Shown here: positions 1-8,213 of the stretch, in pieces | Numbering within the stretch: the stretch's first letter is position 1 | How the letters are laid out: each line of letters begins with the position of its first letter | Origin: Arthrobacter sp. ov407 | Lineage (GTDB): Bacteria; Actinomycetota; Actinomycetes; Actinomycetales; Micrococcaceae | DNA length: 64,000 nucleotides | NCBI RefSeq assembly: GCF_900102895.1 | Contig: NZ_FNGD01000005.1 | Coordinates: forward strand, 124,001 to 188,000 | Direction of reading: 5' to 3' | The notes under the pieces: model-generated | The model's input: the letters and a program-made list of their open reading frames with translations, nothing else | The model's database searches: none | Told to the model about the DNA's origin: nothing | Program-made: the position numbers and the translations under genes

Positions 1-1
1 A

Positions 2-961
2 GCGTACGGCTTGACGTCCGACGCTCTTCAGTCTGCCGAGATCGTCACCGCCAAGGGGGACGTCGTGACGGCCAATGCCCAAGAGAACGCAGACCTGCTC
101 TGGGCGTGTCGCGGAGGTGGCGGTCAAGTCGGAGTGGTGACATCCCTGACTTTCCGAACGGTGCCGGCACCCACGATCAGCACGGCCTACCTTCAATGGT
201 CCTTCGTTGACGCTGTACCGGTAATCCTGGCCTGGCAGAAGTGGGCCACGAACGCCGATCCCCGTCTATGGTCAACCCTCAAACTGCTTAGCGGCGCCCG
301 CCACAAGAGTCCGACTATCCAGCTGACGGCGACTTGGACCGGGCCAGCACCGGATTTTGACGGGCAGCTTGCCGGTCTTCATGACGCCGCGGGCGTGCTT
401 CCGCTGGTCACAAGTGTGAAGCCTGACCGTAGCTACCTCAGTGTCATGTTCGGCTACGCGGGGTGCGCCGATTATCCGGTAGGGAAATGCACTACCGGCA
501 CGGGCGGTTCCCTGCGGCGCGAAGCTCTCAGCGCAACGTCACATGTCCCTTACAAACTGCTGGACGCAACCGGCGCCTCCAGGCTCGTCGACCGATGTGT
601 CCTGGGGCAGCAGTTGAAGGGTGCCCGCGAAACGGCCGTGTCCCTGGACGCCCTGGGCGGAGCGGTGGCGGACATCGAGGACACCGCCACCGGATTTGGC
701 CACCGGAAGGCATTCGCCACAGTCCAGTACAGCGCCACTTTCGAGGACGGAGCGGACCCGGCTCCGTTCGATGCCTTCGTCAGGGGCTCGCGGGACGCAA
801 TGAAACCGTTTTGGGGGACCAGCGCGTACTCCAACTATTCCGATTCCAGCATCACTGACCCTGGCTCCGCGTATTTCGGCGGTAATGCACCCCGTCTCGC
901 TGCCATACGATCGGCGGCGGATCCCACAGGGATCTTCGCCTTGCCACCGTTCCGCCCCTAG
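2..961 (+). CDS. FAD-linked oxidase (berberine-bridge type), 5' end outside window
   Basis: The gene enters the window already in frame. The first visible residues, AYGLTSDALQSAEIVTAKG, match the end of the PCMH-type FAD-binding domain of FAD-linked oxidases. The motif LLWACRGGGGQVGVVTSL follows (family form LFWALRGGGGGNFGVVT). The C-terminus has the berberine-bridge enzyme signature, an NYSD segment followed by AYFGGNAPRLAAIRSAADPTG near the end. Such enzymes use covalently bound FAD to oxidise sugars, alkaloids or other alcohols. The N-terminal FAD-anchoring half lies upstream, so substrate and secretion cannot be judged. An internal TTG at position 11 is not likely to be the true start. 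Confidence 0.8.
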   Translation, partial: AYGLTSDALQSAEIVTAKGDVVTANAQENADLLWACRGGGGQVGVVTSLTFRTVPAPTISTAYLQWSFVDAVPVILAWQKWATNADPRLWSTLKLLSGARHKSPTIQLTATWTGPAPDFDGQLAGLHDAAGVLPLVTSVKPDRSYLSVMFGYAGCADYPVGKCTTGTGGSLRREALSATSHVPYKLLDATGASRLVDRCVLGQQLKGARETAVSLDALGGAVADIEDTATGFGHRKAFATVQYSATFEDGADPAPFDAFVRGSRDAMKPFWGTSAYSNYSDSSITDPGSAYFGGNAPRLAAIRSAADPTGIFALPPFRP

Positions 962-1021
962 CACTCCGGAAGCGGAACACTCCTATCTGCCGCAATGAAT
1001 AGACCCTGAGTCTCGAAGACG

Positions 1022-1325
1022 AGCAACCCAAGTCCCGGTTTCCGGTAAGAGGGCTCGCTCAGTCCGGCAGGTACCCCAGGCGAGCCCCGTCCTACGGGGC
1101 GAAGGGCTTGCCGCCGATGTGGAGAGTCCCCGCGGTCGGCTGGTAGATGCCCAGCAACGCCCGGAGCGTCGTGGTCTTCCCCGAGCCGTTGCTGCCCAGG
1201 AAACCGAACGTTTCACCGGCCCTGACGTCGAAGGACAAGTCCCTGATGACCGTCGTGTCCCCGAAATCCATCCGGAAGTCCTTGATGTGTACCAGCGGTT
1301 CGGCGGCCGCATCCCCCAGTGTCAT
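1022..1325 (-). pseudogene. Truncated ABC transporter ATP-binding subunit
   Basis: The first 77 codons encode a typical ABC ATPase start with Walker A GSNGSGKTTTLRALLG, of the multidrug/ABC-2 export type (family form LLGxNGAGKTTTxRMLLG). The frame stops at 1092-1094. Beyond the stop, the same frame still reads DGARLGYLPD, which matches the family's RIGYLPEERGLY segment. Homology then moves to another frame and fades within about 70 bases. The Q-loop, signature and Walker B motifs are all missing. This is a decayed gene start, not a functional transporter subunit. No permease gene is next to it. Confidence 0.75.
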
Positions 1326-1431
1326 GGCACCACTGTAACGGGCGTACCGCCAGCACGGGCGGCGGGCGATTCCGCTGGGGTTGGTGTAGGGCCGTATTCG
1401 GGCCCCACAATGTGCTGCCGGTCAGTTCCGG

Positions 1432-2420
1432 CTAACCGAGATTTATTCCTGTGAAGATACCCGCGTTTGGTGACGTCAGGTCTCCGTGAGGTTCGATGGT
1501 GACGTTGGCATTAACCAGGGCCACTCTGAGTCGTTCCCTGTTTTCCCATGAATCACCGAGATCAATCCAGTTGATTCCTTCGATATCGGAGATTTTTCGA
1601 GTCTGTCCGAGGCGCACCAAAAGGGTTCTTTCTGGCGCTGCCCCTAGTGCCATACCTGCCTCGAGAATGACATTTTGCCGCGCTTGGCCGGTCGGCTCGG
1701 TTTCGTGGGCTTCGTCATGATTTTCGATGAACGCAGATTTGAGTCGAGCTTCATCATCCGGTGTGAAGATGACGACGATCGCTTGGGCTTTGGCCATGCC
1801 AGCGTTAATGATTTACATCGTGGTTGGTGACGTCTTCGCTGTATGGGCGGCCGCCTGCGTCCACGTAATCGGTTTCGCGTCGAGGTGTCGAAGGAACTTT
1901 GCGAGCTCGTCTCTGGCTGCGGTGTTTCGACCGTGAACGATGAACACTGAGCGGCCGTCACCTATTTTTTCCACTGTTTTCCTACCTCTTGGGAGACTGC
2001 GGGGACGACCATTGGAGCCGACGGCCTGGGATTCTTGTCCGTCATGTTCAAATTGCTGGTTAGCGTTGCAGCGTCGGGCTTCTTGATTCCGTAAGCGTCG
2101 TCAATTATAAAATTTCTCTCCAGAAGAGCTACGAGCAGCGGCTTGAACGCCTCTGCATCTTGTCGCCTTCGGTTGCTTTCGCCAGAGAAGTAGTAGACGT
2201 CGTTGAGCATGTCCAAGAAGCGGGCATCAGGATTGAAGTCCTGTGCAATAGACCTAACCAACGCATTGGCCTTTGTCGGCTTATTGCCGTTGGGAGGATA
2301 GTCGCCAGAACCGAAACCCGTCCAGAGAATATCCAAGTCAGATTGCGTAATGAAGGCGCTGGAGCCCAAAGCCTTGGCTATCAAGCCTTGTAGGCGCGGC
2401 GGGAAGAGTGAGGAAACCAT
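1432..2420 (-). pseudogene. TIR-domain (Cap12/PycTIR-like) defence-type gene, broken
   Basis: The C-terminal part is a TIR-like domain of the predicted nucleotide-binding family seen in CBASS Cap12 and Pycsar effectors (PF10137). It reads GRSVFIVHGRNTAARDELAKFL, then AQAIVVIFTPDDEARL, then RQNVILEAGMALGAAPERTLLV. Family members act as NADases triggered by a cyclic nucleotide. The N-terminal 150 residues (1962-2420) are a domain I do not recognise. Two lesions break the gene. The N-terminal frame ends at 1962-1964 just after a six-T run (1965-1970), and the TIR frame resumes one base off. A TAA at 1813-1815 sits where the family has a Glu codon in the xEIINAGMAKAQA segment. No cyclase gene is visible nearby. 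Confidence 0.7.
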
Positions 2421-2551
2421 TTGCCAATCTTAGATGGGCCTGTAGTGATACGGCGGTCTCGTTAGTCTTCGGAATCAAAATTACGTTGAGGTCAAGGATG
2501 CGTTGGCGGTGGGGAAACAAACATCACGAACCACGAACCAAGGGCGCGCTG

Positions 2552-2907
2552 TTGGCCCGCAAAATTCATGCCGAGCTGATCGATGACATTTCGGCGAGGA
2601 TGCACAGGAAACCGTCCCGGTTCGCCCTCGACGGCGCAGGCGACGAAATAGACATGTAGGCCGGGAACGCGGCCAAACTGCGGAGTACCGGGCACGGTAC
2701 GTCTCCGGCGGCCGGCGCGGCCGGACCGTATCTACCGGCAGGGAAGAGAGTCAGACGATCCGGGAATGGGCCATGTCCAACGGCTACAGCCCCAGTACCC
2801 GGGGACGCATCAGCGAGGACATCAAAAACGCCAACTCCCTTGAGATAGGTTCGTCGGCCGCGGTCCGACAGCCAGGCGCCATCTGCTCTCGATATGCGGG
2901 CCGATAA
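2552..2907 (+). pseudogene. lsr2: lsr2-like nucleoid-associated protein gene, broken
   Basis: Lsr2 is the actinobacterial H-NS analogue that silences AT-rich foreign DNA. Both halves of the family are recognisable. The N-terminal dimerisation part reads ARKIHAELIDDIS and then FALDGAGDEIDM, and after a stop codon at 2657-2659 AGNAAKLR (family form YEIDLSxKNAAKLR). The C-terminal DNA-binding part lies in another frame from 2737: GREESQTIREWAMSNGYSPS, then TRGRISEDIKNAN. In the family the core is IREWAxxNGxxVSxRGRI. The stop and the frame change make it a pseudogene. Plasmids and islands often carry their own lsr2. Confidence 0.75.
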
Positions 2908-2983
2908 CAGCTAAAGAGCTGACCACTTAGAGGCGTTATGTGGGCATGAACAGAGACGGGGCGCCGAGAAGGCCGTCTCCTGA

Positions 2984-3400
2984 TTAGGCGCGGGTAACGG
3001 TGAGGGTGACGTTGGGGCATGAGTCTGCGTAGCGGATCAGTGCCGCCTTCTCTTTGCTGTCGACGCGTAGGCCCCAGCGGATCTTCACCGCCACCCACTG
3101 GCCGATGTACGCGCAGCGGTTCTTCGGCGGCATCCACGTCTCCGGTCCGCTGGCCTGTTTTGCGGAGTTGAGCGCGGACGTCTGGGCACTCAGGGTGCGC
3201 GTGTCGCCGAGGTCGTTGTAGAAGGCCACGCGCCGGGCCTGGGACCAGTATCTGGCCCCGGATCCCCAGGCTTCATGGACCGGGACCGTGTGGTCGATCT
3301 GTACCTCCGACGCGTATGTGTCATCTTGCCACGGTGCCGGCTCGGAGCGGCCCACCGTTGGGGGCAATGTTCCGACGCCGACGGGTCCCGACACGGACAC
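2984..3400 (-). CDS. HNH nuclease-like protein (DUF1524/GmrSD C-terminal type), probably 5'-truncated
   Basis: The protein carries the core of the HNH family found in secreted actinobacterial nucleases and at the end of GmrSD. VQIDHTVPVHEAW holds the catalytic His, SALNSAKQASGPETWMPP gives the Asn/Lys part, and NRCAYIGQWVAVKIRWGL closes the domain. Family members are usually about 200 residues, with a signal peptide and a conserved stretch before the HNH core. Here that part is missing and the first 30 residues look unrelated, so the gene was probably joined to foreign sequence at its 5' end. The catalytic core itself appears intact. Confidence 0.65.
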   Translation of the reverse strand: MSVSGPVGVGTLPPTVGRSEPAPWQDDTYASEVQIDHTVPVHEAWGSGARYWSQARRVAFYNDLGDTRTLSAQTSALNSAKQASGPETWMPPKNRCAYIGQWVAVKIRWGLRVDSKEKAALIRYADSCPNVTLTVTRA

Positions 3401-3502
3401 TGATCAGATTGTTCAGTATCCACCCCCGTCCGACAGGGACATCCAAACCAGTCATCGTCAATCAAAACCAGCACCGCCCTGAGGCGCTCCCTGTCCAACT
3501 TA

Positions 3503-3556
3503 TACGGACTTCTAGGGGGTTATAGGGAAAACCCTAGAACCCCCTAGAAGTCCGTA
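3503..3556. repeat. 54-nt near-perfect cruciform
   Basis: The arms TACGGACTTCTAGGGGGTT and AACCCCCTAGAAGTCCGTA are perfect reverse complements. Inside them is a second inverted pair, TAGGG-AAAA-CCCTA. A looser outer pair, GTCCAAC (3493-3499) and GTTGGAC (3567-3573), flanks the structure. There is no T-run after it, and no gene end closer than about 100 bases, so a simple terminator is not the best explanation. A recombination, transfer or replication site is possible. Confidence 0.8.
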
Positions 3557-3708
3557 GAACTGCGGGGTTGGACCCGGCGGATCCCCTATGGCCCAGGCCA
3601 TGTGAATGTCGCAGTTTGATTCAGGACCGTTGTGACGGCTGGAACGACCGTTGCCACCCCTTCGTCTGGACCAAGACCCGGGAACGTGACACTAGATCCG
3701 AAGGACAT

Positions 3709-3963
3709 CTACTGTAGGTCATCCGGGATGCCGAATCGCCTTCCAATGAGTACGCGAATGGCCGCGAGTAGAGGCTGATCTTCCAGCGCAACGCCCTCGC
3801 CCCCGTAATGCACGCCTGTTTCTTCGCCCACTGCTTCGATGTCGAAAAGGTTGATGACCTCGACCACACGATACTGATACTCGGTGGCGGTCATTTGGCG
3901 AGACGGACGAACTGGAATTGTGCTGAGTGTGCGCGCGACCTCAGCATCGGTGGGTTCATTCAT
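3709..3963 (-). CDS. Hypothetical protein, 84 aa
   Basis: The frame reads from an ATG at 3963, MNEPTDAEVARTLSTIPV, to IGRRFGIPDDLQ. I chose this start over an upstream in-frame ATG at 4017 because the upstream residues look like non-coding translation. The middle, TATEYQYRVVEVINLFDIEA, looks amphipathic and helical. There is no signal peptide, membrane segment or known motif. It stands alone between debris on both sides. Codon use is like the neighbours. Function unknown. Confidence 0.45.
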   Translation of the reverse strand: MNEPTDAEVARTLSTIPVRPSRQMTATEYQYRVVEVINLFDIEAVGEETGVHYGGEGVALEDQPLLAAIRVLIGRRFGIPDDLQ

Positions 3964-4207
3964 GGGTGCACTCTCGCATGACGTTCCGCCGTTGCACAAG
4001 AGGGCCCTTCGGGTCAAATACGGGAGTATGAGGCGACGTTAGCTCGCTGGAGGTGAGCTCATCCTCCCGCGGCACCCGACGGCAAAGCCCTGTCGGCGCA
4101 GGCTCCGATACCGGCGGGTCGCGCGAACACCGACCAGGCCGCTGGCTGCTTCTTCGGCCGAGAGAGCGAAATAGCTCCACAACATAATGTCGGTTATCGT
4201 GTGGGCC

Positions 4208-4300
4208 ATGACTGAGCAGCCGCCGGCAGGAGTAATCGAAGACCTAGACCGGCTGCGGGCGGCTTGGGAAAAGCGCCCAAGCCAGGGAACATCGTTCTAA
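4208..4300 (+). CDS. Possible 30-aa remnant or small protein
   Basis: An ATG at 4208 opens MTEQPPAGVIEDLDRLRAAW and runs to a TAA at 4298. The composition is protein-like, with a short amphipathic helix, but I recognise no family. It may be the start of a gene cut off by rearrangement. Weak support. Confidence 0.2.
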   Translation: MTEQPPAGVIEDLDRLRAAWEKRPSQGTSF

Positions 4301-4421
4301 CTCCTTTGTTAGATTCGAATGAAAGCAGTGCGTGGGCGCAACCTGCCACGCCCTTTGTGAGCGTGCGCCGGAAGGTGCCGGAACCGGCGCCCATTCGATG
4401 ATGTATGTTGCGCTGCATGCG

Positions 4422-5327
4422 TTAGCCGACGAAGTCGAGATCCGCAGGACTGGGGTTCTGCTCCGGGTATGCCGGGCGGCGGCGTCCGCCCCGCTGCGCC
4501 GCGGCGCCAGCGAGGACGACGAGCAGGATGCCCAGGGCCTGGATGGCCGAAGGCTGCTGGTGCAGGATGAGCAATCCGAGGAGGACCCCGAGGGCTGGCT
4601 CGAGGGCCATGAGGGTGCCGAACGCGGTGGGCGTCATCCTGCGCAGGGCGAGCATTTCCAGCGCGAAAGGCAGCACGGGCAACAGGACAGCGAGCCCGGC
4701 CCCGGCGGCCAGGATCCCGAAGGTGAGGTGGCCGGCGGCCTGCGGAATCCCGACGACGGCTGCAGTGGCTGCAGCGATCGGCACGGTCATCGAGAGCGCC
4801 CCGATTCCGGTGAAACGGTCTCCGATTCGCTGGGTGAGCAGGATGTAGGCGGCCCAGCCGATTGCTGCCAGCGCGGCGAAGGTGACGCCGGTCAGGTTGA
4901 AGTCGCCCTGCCACGGTTCAGTGAGCAGAACGACGCCGAGCAGCGCCACAGCCGGCCAGATGAGTGCCTTCCTGTTGTGGCTGCGTACCGCGGCCACCGT
5001 CAGGGGTCCCAGGAACTCGATCGCGACGGCGGTGCCGAGCGGTATGTGCTCGATTGCGGCGAGGAACCCGATCGTCACCAGCCCCGTGGTGATGCCCAGA
5101 CCGAGTAGTGGCAGCACGTCGCCGCGGCGGACTGAGCGCAGCGGCGGGCGGGCAATCGCCAGGAGAATGATGGCTCCCATGCTGAGCCTGAGCCAGGCTG
5201 TTCCGGCCGGGCCCACGGTCTCAATCAGATCCACCGACAGGGCAGACCCCAACTGAACTGACAGGATTGCCGTTACGGCCAGTCCCCACGGCGGGACCGG
5301 GAGGTTCAAAGCGTTTCGCAGGGGCAT
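4422..5327 (-). CDS. EamA/DMT-superfamily exporter (RhtA-like)
   Basis: The product is about 300 residues with ten predicted membrane helices in two repeats of the EamA domain. Recognisable family segments are FLGPLTVAAV at the end of repeat 1 and ALEPALGVLLGLLIL in repeat 2, as in the RhtA group that exports threonine, homoserine and other metabolites. The start is the ATG at 5327: a GAGGGGAAC ribosome site precedes it, and the stop of the upstream remnant (5329-5331) is one base away, suggesting translational coupling. The C-terminal tail is Arg/Pro rich and cytoplasmic. Substrate cannot be told from sequence. Confidence 0.85.
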   Translation of the reverse strand: MPLRNALNLPVPPWGLAVTAILSVQLGSALSVDLIETVGPAGTAWLRLSMGAIILLAIARPPLRSVRRGDVLPLLGLGITTGLVTIGFLAAIEHIPLGTAVAIEFLGPLTVAAVRSHNRKALIWPAVALLGVVLLTEPWQGDFNLTGVTFAALAAIGWAAYILLTQRIGDRFTGIGALSMTVPIAAATAAVVGIPQAAGHLTFGILAAGAGLAVLLPVLPFALEMLALRRMTPTAFGTLMALEPALGVLLGLLILHQQPSAIQALGILLVVLAGAAAQRGGRRRPAYPEQNPSPADLDFVG

Positions 5328-5328
5328 G

Positions 5329-5863
5329 TTAGTTCCCCTCATGGATTGAAGGGGCCGCGGCGATCCGACGGCTGGCGGTCCTGACGTCCCGACCACGCCC
5401 CGCTAACCGAGCCGCCAGGGCGTCGGCGGCGCCGTCGAGTGCCTCATCGGTCATGGGCTGGAGGGCGTCGAGGATGAACAGCGCCGTGGTGGTGTCTTCG
5501 CGGGGTTGGGTTCTCCGGCCTTGGCGCCAGTTCCAGCGCCGGCAGGTAACGCCGGCGTCATCGCACCACACCACACCGCGGCGGGTGACAGTCACTGGCC
5601 TGGGGCGCGGGAGTTGAACCAACGCGGGCAGTCCAACCCAGAGCGTCACTGATTCTCAGGAGCGTCCCCACGCTGGGATTCGTGGCCCCCTGCTCGACGT
5701 TGACCGCCATGCGGCGGCTCACACTTGTGGCCTCCGCCAATTGATCAAGCGTCCACCCCCGCGACTGCCGCTCCTGCCGCACCCGGCTGCCGATTGCTGC
5801 CACGAGGGCAGATGTACTCCGGCAGGTGCCCGGCGTAACTGTCGCTGTCTGCTGTTCAGTCAT
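5329..5863 (-). pseudogene. Fusion remnant: XRE-family regulator start joined to a B3/B4 tRNA-binding domain end
   Basis: From 5863 the frame encodes a HipB/XRE helix-turn-helix, with SRVRQERQSRGWTLDQLAEA and then SVSRRMAVNVEQGATNPSVG. Related regulators continue with GLPALVQLPRPRPVTVTRRG and a cupin sensor domain. That segment is present but one base out of frame (near 5650), and the cupin is absent. Instead the sequence jumps straight to CDDAGVTCRRWNWRQGRRT and TTTALFILDALQPMTDEAL, the end of B3/B4-domain proteins (the tRNA-editing fold of PheT). A deletion probably merged two neighbouring genes. The order regulator, B3/B4, EamA would make sense as an ancestral operon. Confidence 0.65.
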
Positions 5864-5867
5864 CGTC

Positions 5868-6791
5868 TTAGTTGCCTTCCGCGACTTGAATGATGGTCTT
5901 GCCCTTGGTTCGCCCCGGAGAGTTGAATGCGGAAGGTGCCTCGGCGAGGGGGCGGACCGCGCCGAGGATGGTGCGCAGACGCCCGTCTCTTAGCCGAAGC
6001 GCGAGGTCTGTTAGCCGGTTCCGGTCGGCTTCCACGACGAAGAACACGGCCCGTCCGTTCTCGGGCTGCAGGGAAGGAGGACTAGCGATAGTTACCAGGG
6101 TGCCCCCTGCACGGACGAGCGCGGTCGAACGATCGCGGATGTCGCCGCCGATGACGTCGAAAACCAGATCCACTTCACCGGCGTCTTCTAGCTGATCAGC
6201 GTCCAGATCAAGGAATGTATCGGCGCCAAGATCAAGCACCGTCTCCCTATCCGCTGGCCGCCCAGTGCCGATGACGCGGGCGCCGGCTTCACGGGCCAGT
6301 TGCGTGGCGATTGATCCGACACCGCCGGCTGCGCCGTGGATGAGGACAGTCTGGCCCGTTTCAAGGCGGCCGTGCTCGAAGATCCCCTGCCAGGCGGTAA
6401 GCCCGGAGATCGGAAGCGTAGCAGCCACGGTGTGATCGATGTCCGCTGGAAGCGGGGCGAGATTTCGGGCCTCCACTGCGACGTACTCAGCTAATGCGCC
6501 GTTGCGGGACCAGTCGCACAGGCCGAACACTCGCTGACCTATGGTGAGGCCGGTCGTGCCGTACCCGAGTTCGGTGACGACGCCGGAGAGTTCGTGTCCA
6601 GGGATGCTTGGGGTGCGGTCCCTTCCCGACCTGTCTGACCAGGTTCCCGGCCAATCAAGTTCCCCCGGTGTGAATCCCGCTGCATGGACACGAACGATGA
6701 CATCGTTTTCAGCTGCGTGCGGGTGGGGCTGTGTGGTCAGTGTGAGCCCGGCAAGACCGGCATGGGGGTCAGAGACGGTGATGGCGTGCAT
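5868..6791 (-). CDS. NADP-dependent MDR oxidoreductase (zinc-free, quinone reductase-like)
   Basis: This is a 307-residue medium-chain dehydrogenase/reductase. It has the N-terminal GroES-like substrate domain (GHELSGVVTELG) and a Rossmann domain with HGAAGGVGSIATQLAREAGA and VIGTGRPADRE, which suits NADPH. The zinc-binding Cys/His set is absent, as in quinone oxidoreductase and enoyl reductase types. Two close relatives sit at 22700 and 35215, and by eye this copy is clearly more distant from both than they are from each other. It lies 72 bases downstream of an ECF41-type sigma gene on the same strand. In ECF41 systems an oxidoreductase is a usual target. Confidence 0.85.
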   Translation of the reverse strand: MHAITVSDPHAGLAGLTLTTQPHPHAAENDVIVRVHAAGFTPGELDWPGTWSDRSGRDRTPSIPGHELSGVVTELGYGTTGLTIGQRVFGLCDWSRNGALAEYVAVEARNLAPLPADIDHTVAATLPISGLTAWQGIFEHGRLETGQTVLIHGAAGGVGSIATQLAREAGARVIGTGRPADRETVLDLGADTFLDLDADQLEDAGEVDLVFDVIGGDIRDRSTALVRAGGTLVTIASPPSLQPENGRAVFFVVEADRNRLTDLALRLRDGRLRTILGAVRPLAEAPSAFNSPGRTKGKTIIQVAEGN

Positions 6792-6862
6792 ATCAGATCC
6801 TCTGTTTCAGATATTTAAGAATAGGGCGCGACGAGCGCGCCAAAGAACTGACGACGTAGCAG

Positions 6863-7819
6863 TTAATGATGTGAGGTCTGCGGACCGTGACCTGGCCAGA
6901 GACTAAGTTTCGCTGGGTTCCATTGGATCCAGACCCTGGTGACCCGATCACCGTCGACGAGCAGATTAAGTACGCCGGTCACCTGCCCGTCCCGCACCAG
7001 CGCCAAGGCCGGTCCGCCGCCAGTGATCTGGGGCTCGAGGCTGACCTTGGCTTGTTTGGCGAGGATGCCAACGATGAAACGGGCCACCTTCGATACTCCG
7101 TTGATCGGATTCAATGCTGCACGCACGAACCCACCGCCGTCGGAGCGAAGGGTTACGGCTGGATCGAGCAGTGACATCAAGGTGCTGATGTCACCCTCCC
7201 GGCAAGCGGCACCAAACGCCTGCACTACCCTGGCATGCTCGGCCTCGTCGACCGCGTGTGCGCGCTGGGAACGGACGCGCCGGCGAGCCGAGCTCGCCAG
7301 CTGACGGACCGCCGCCGGAGAACGCCCAACGATGCCAGCGATCTCCTGAAAGGGAACCGCAAAGACATCATGCAGAATGAACGTGACGCGTTCTGCCGGT
7401 GTCATCGCTTCGAGCACCACTAGCAGAGCGGTGCTCACCGACTCGTCCAGGGTCATCCGGTCCAGCGGGTCGCGCGATTCTGACGGCACGAGCGGCCTGC
7501 TGTTGTCTGTCGTCGCACCGGTGAAAACGTTCGCCGGTACTGGCTCGGGCAACCACTGGCCGACGTACCTTTCCCGGCGGACACGGGCACTACCGAGCAT
7601 ATCAAGGCATATGCGGCTGGTTACCCGAGTGAGCCAGCCCGCCGGGTTCGCGATACCAGCGCGCTTGGCGTCGTCGAGCCGGTACCAGCGCACGAACGAT
7701 TCTTGCACGGCGTCCTCCGCCTCGCTGACAGTGCCGAGCATTCTGTAGGCAAGAGCGACCAGTCGCCGCGGCTCATACTTGAACAGCTCAGCTACCGGAT
7801 CGCGCGGTTCCACTCCCAT
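6863..7819 (-). CDS. ECF41-type RNA polymerase sigma factor with C-terminal SnoaL-like domain
   Basis: Region 2 is near residues 12-75 (LVALAYRMLGTVSEAEDAVQ), region 4 near 135-190 (LVVLEAMTPAERVTFILHDV, then EIAGIVGRSPAAVRQL), and a SnoaL/NTF2-like domain fills the last 120 residues. The linker motif VGQWLPEP and the C-terminal LRSDGGG are the marks of the ECF41 group, in which the C-terminal domain adjusts activity in place of an anti-sigma factor. Family targets are usually COE genes (carboxymuconolactone decarboxylase, oxidoreductase or epimerase); here an oxidoreductase is next. The start is the ATG at 7819, because GGAGGTCTT sits just upstream and covers an earlier in-frame ATG at 7831. 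Confidence 0.88.
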   Translation of the reverse strand: MGVEPRDPVAELFKYEPRRLVALAYRMLGTVSEAEDAVQESFVRWYRLDDAKRAGIANPAGWLTRVTSRICLDMLGSARVRRERYVGQWLPEPVPANVFTGATTDNSRPLVPSESRDPLDRMTLDESVSTALLVVLEAMTPAERVTFILHDVFAVPFQEIAGIVGRSPAAVRQLASSARRRVRSQRAHAVDEAEHARVVQAFGAACREGDISTLMSLLDPAVTLRSDGGGFVRAALNPINGVSKVARFIVGILAKQAKVSLEPQITGGGPALALVRDGQVTGVLNLLVDGDRVTRVWIQWNPAKLSLWPGHGPQTSHH

Positions 7820-7847
7820 CAAGACCTCCACAAAGCCGGTTGCAGGC

Positions 7848-8213
7848 CTAGTCCCGAGATTCGTTCATGAATACACACGCTCGAGGTGTGTCCGATCGCA
7901 GGACCGTGTGCACGCTAGCATCGAGCAACTTCCGCTCGCCTAAGTCCGTGAGTACCCATGCGAACCCGCGTTCCGGGAACATTACATCAATCGACCCGTG
8001 CCAGCGTTCCCCGGTTTCGTGATCTCTCACAACGACGCTGTGGCCACGGGCCAGCGACAGAAAGCTTTCAACCTCGCACCTCGTTAGCGAGTCTTTCGAT
8101 CCGTTTCTCCTCGGCGCCGTGTCAAGAGCTGCTGTCCGCAATGAGCACTTGACTCGTTGGGCGGGGGGACATGAACCTTCCAATACGCTGCTTGACGCGT
8201 CGTCGTTCGTCAT
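7848..8213 (-). CDS. Hypothetical protein, 121 aa, translationally coupled to the MFS gene
   Basis: The ATG at 8213 overlaps the stop of the MFS gene in an ATGA junction, strong evidence that it is translated. The N-terminal 50 residues look disordered. The rest, such as LARGHSVVVRDHETGERWHG and PERGFAWVLTDLGERKLLDA, looks like a small beta-rich fold of the kind that reads as a ligand-sensing or RNA-binding domain. No membrane segment or signal peptide. I do not recognise the family. It probably shares the role of the exporter upstream. Confidence 0.65.
   Translation of the reverse strand: MTNDDASSSVLEGSCPPAQRVKCSLRTAALDTAPRRNGSKDSLTRCEVESFLSLARGHSVVVRDHETGERWHGSIDVMFPERGFAWVLTDLGERKLLDASVHTVLRSDTPRACVFMNESRD

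Noticed and set aside
1962..1990. Programmed -1 frameshift in the TIR gene at the A6/T6 run
   Set aside because: A slip would join the two frames, but a nonsense codon at 1813-1815 still stops the product, so decay is the simpler explanation.
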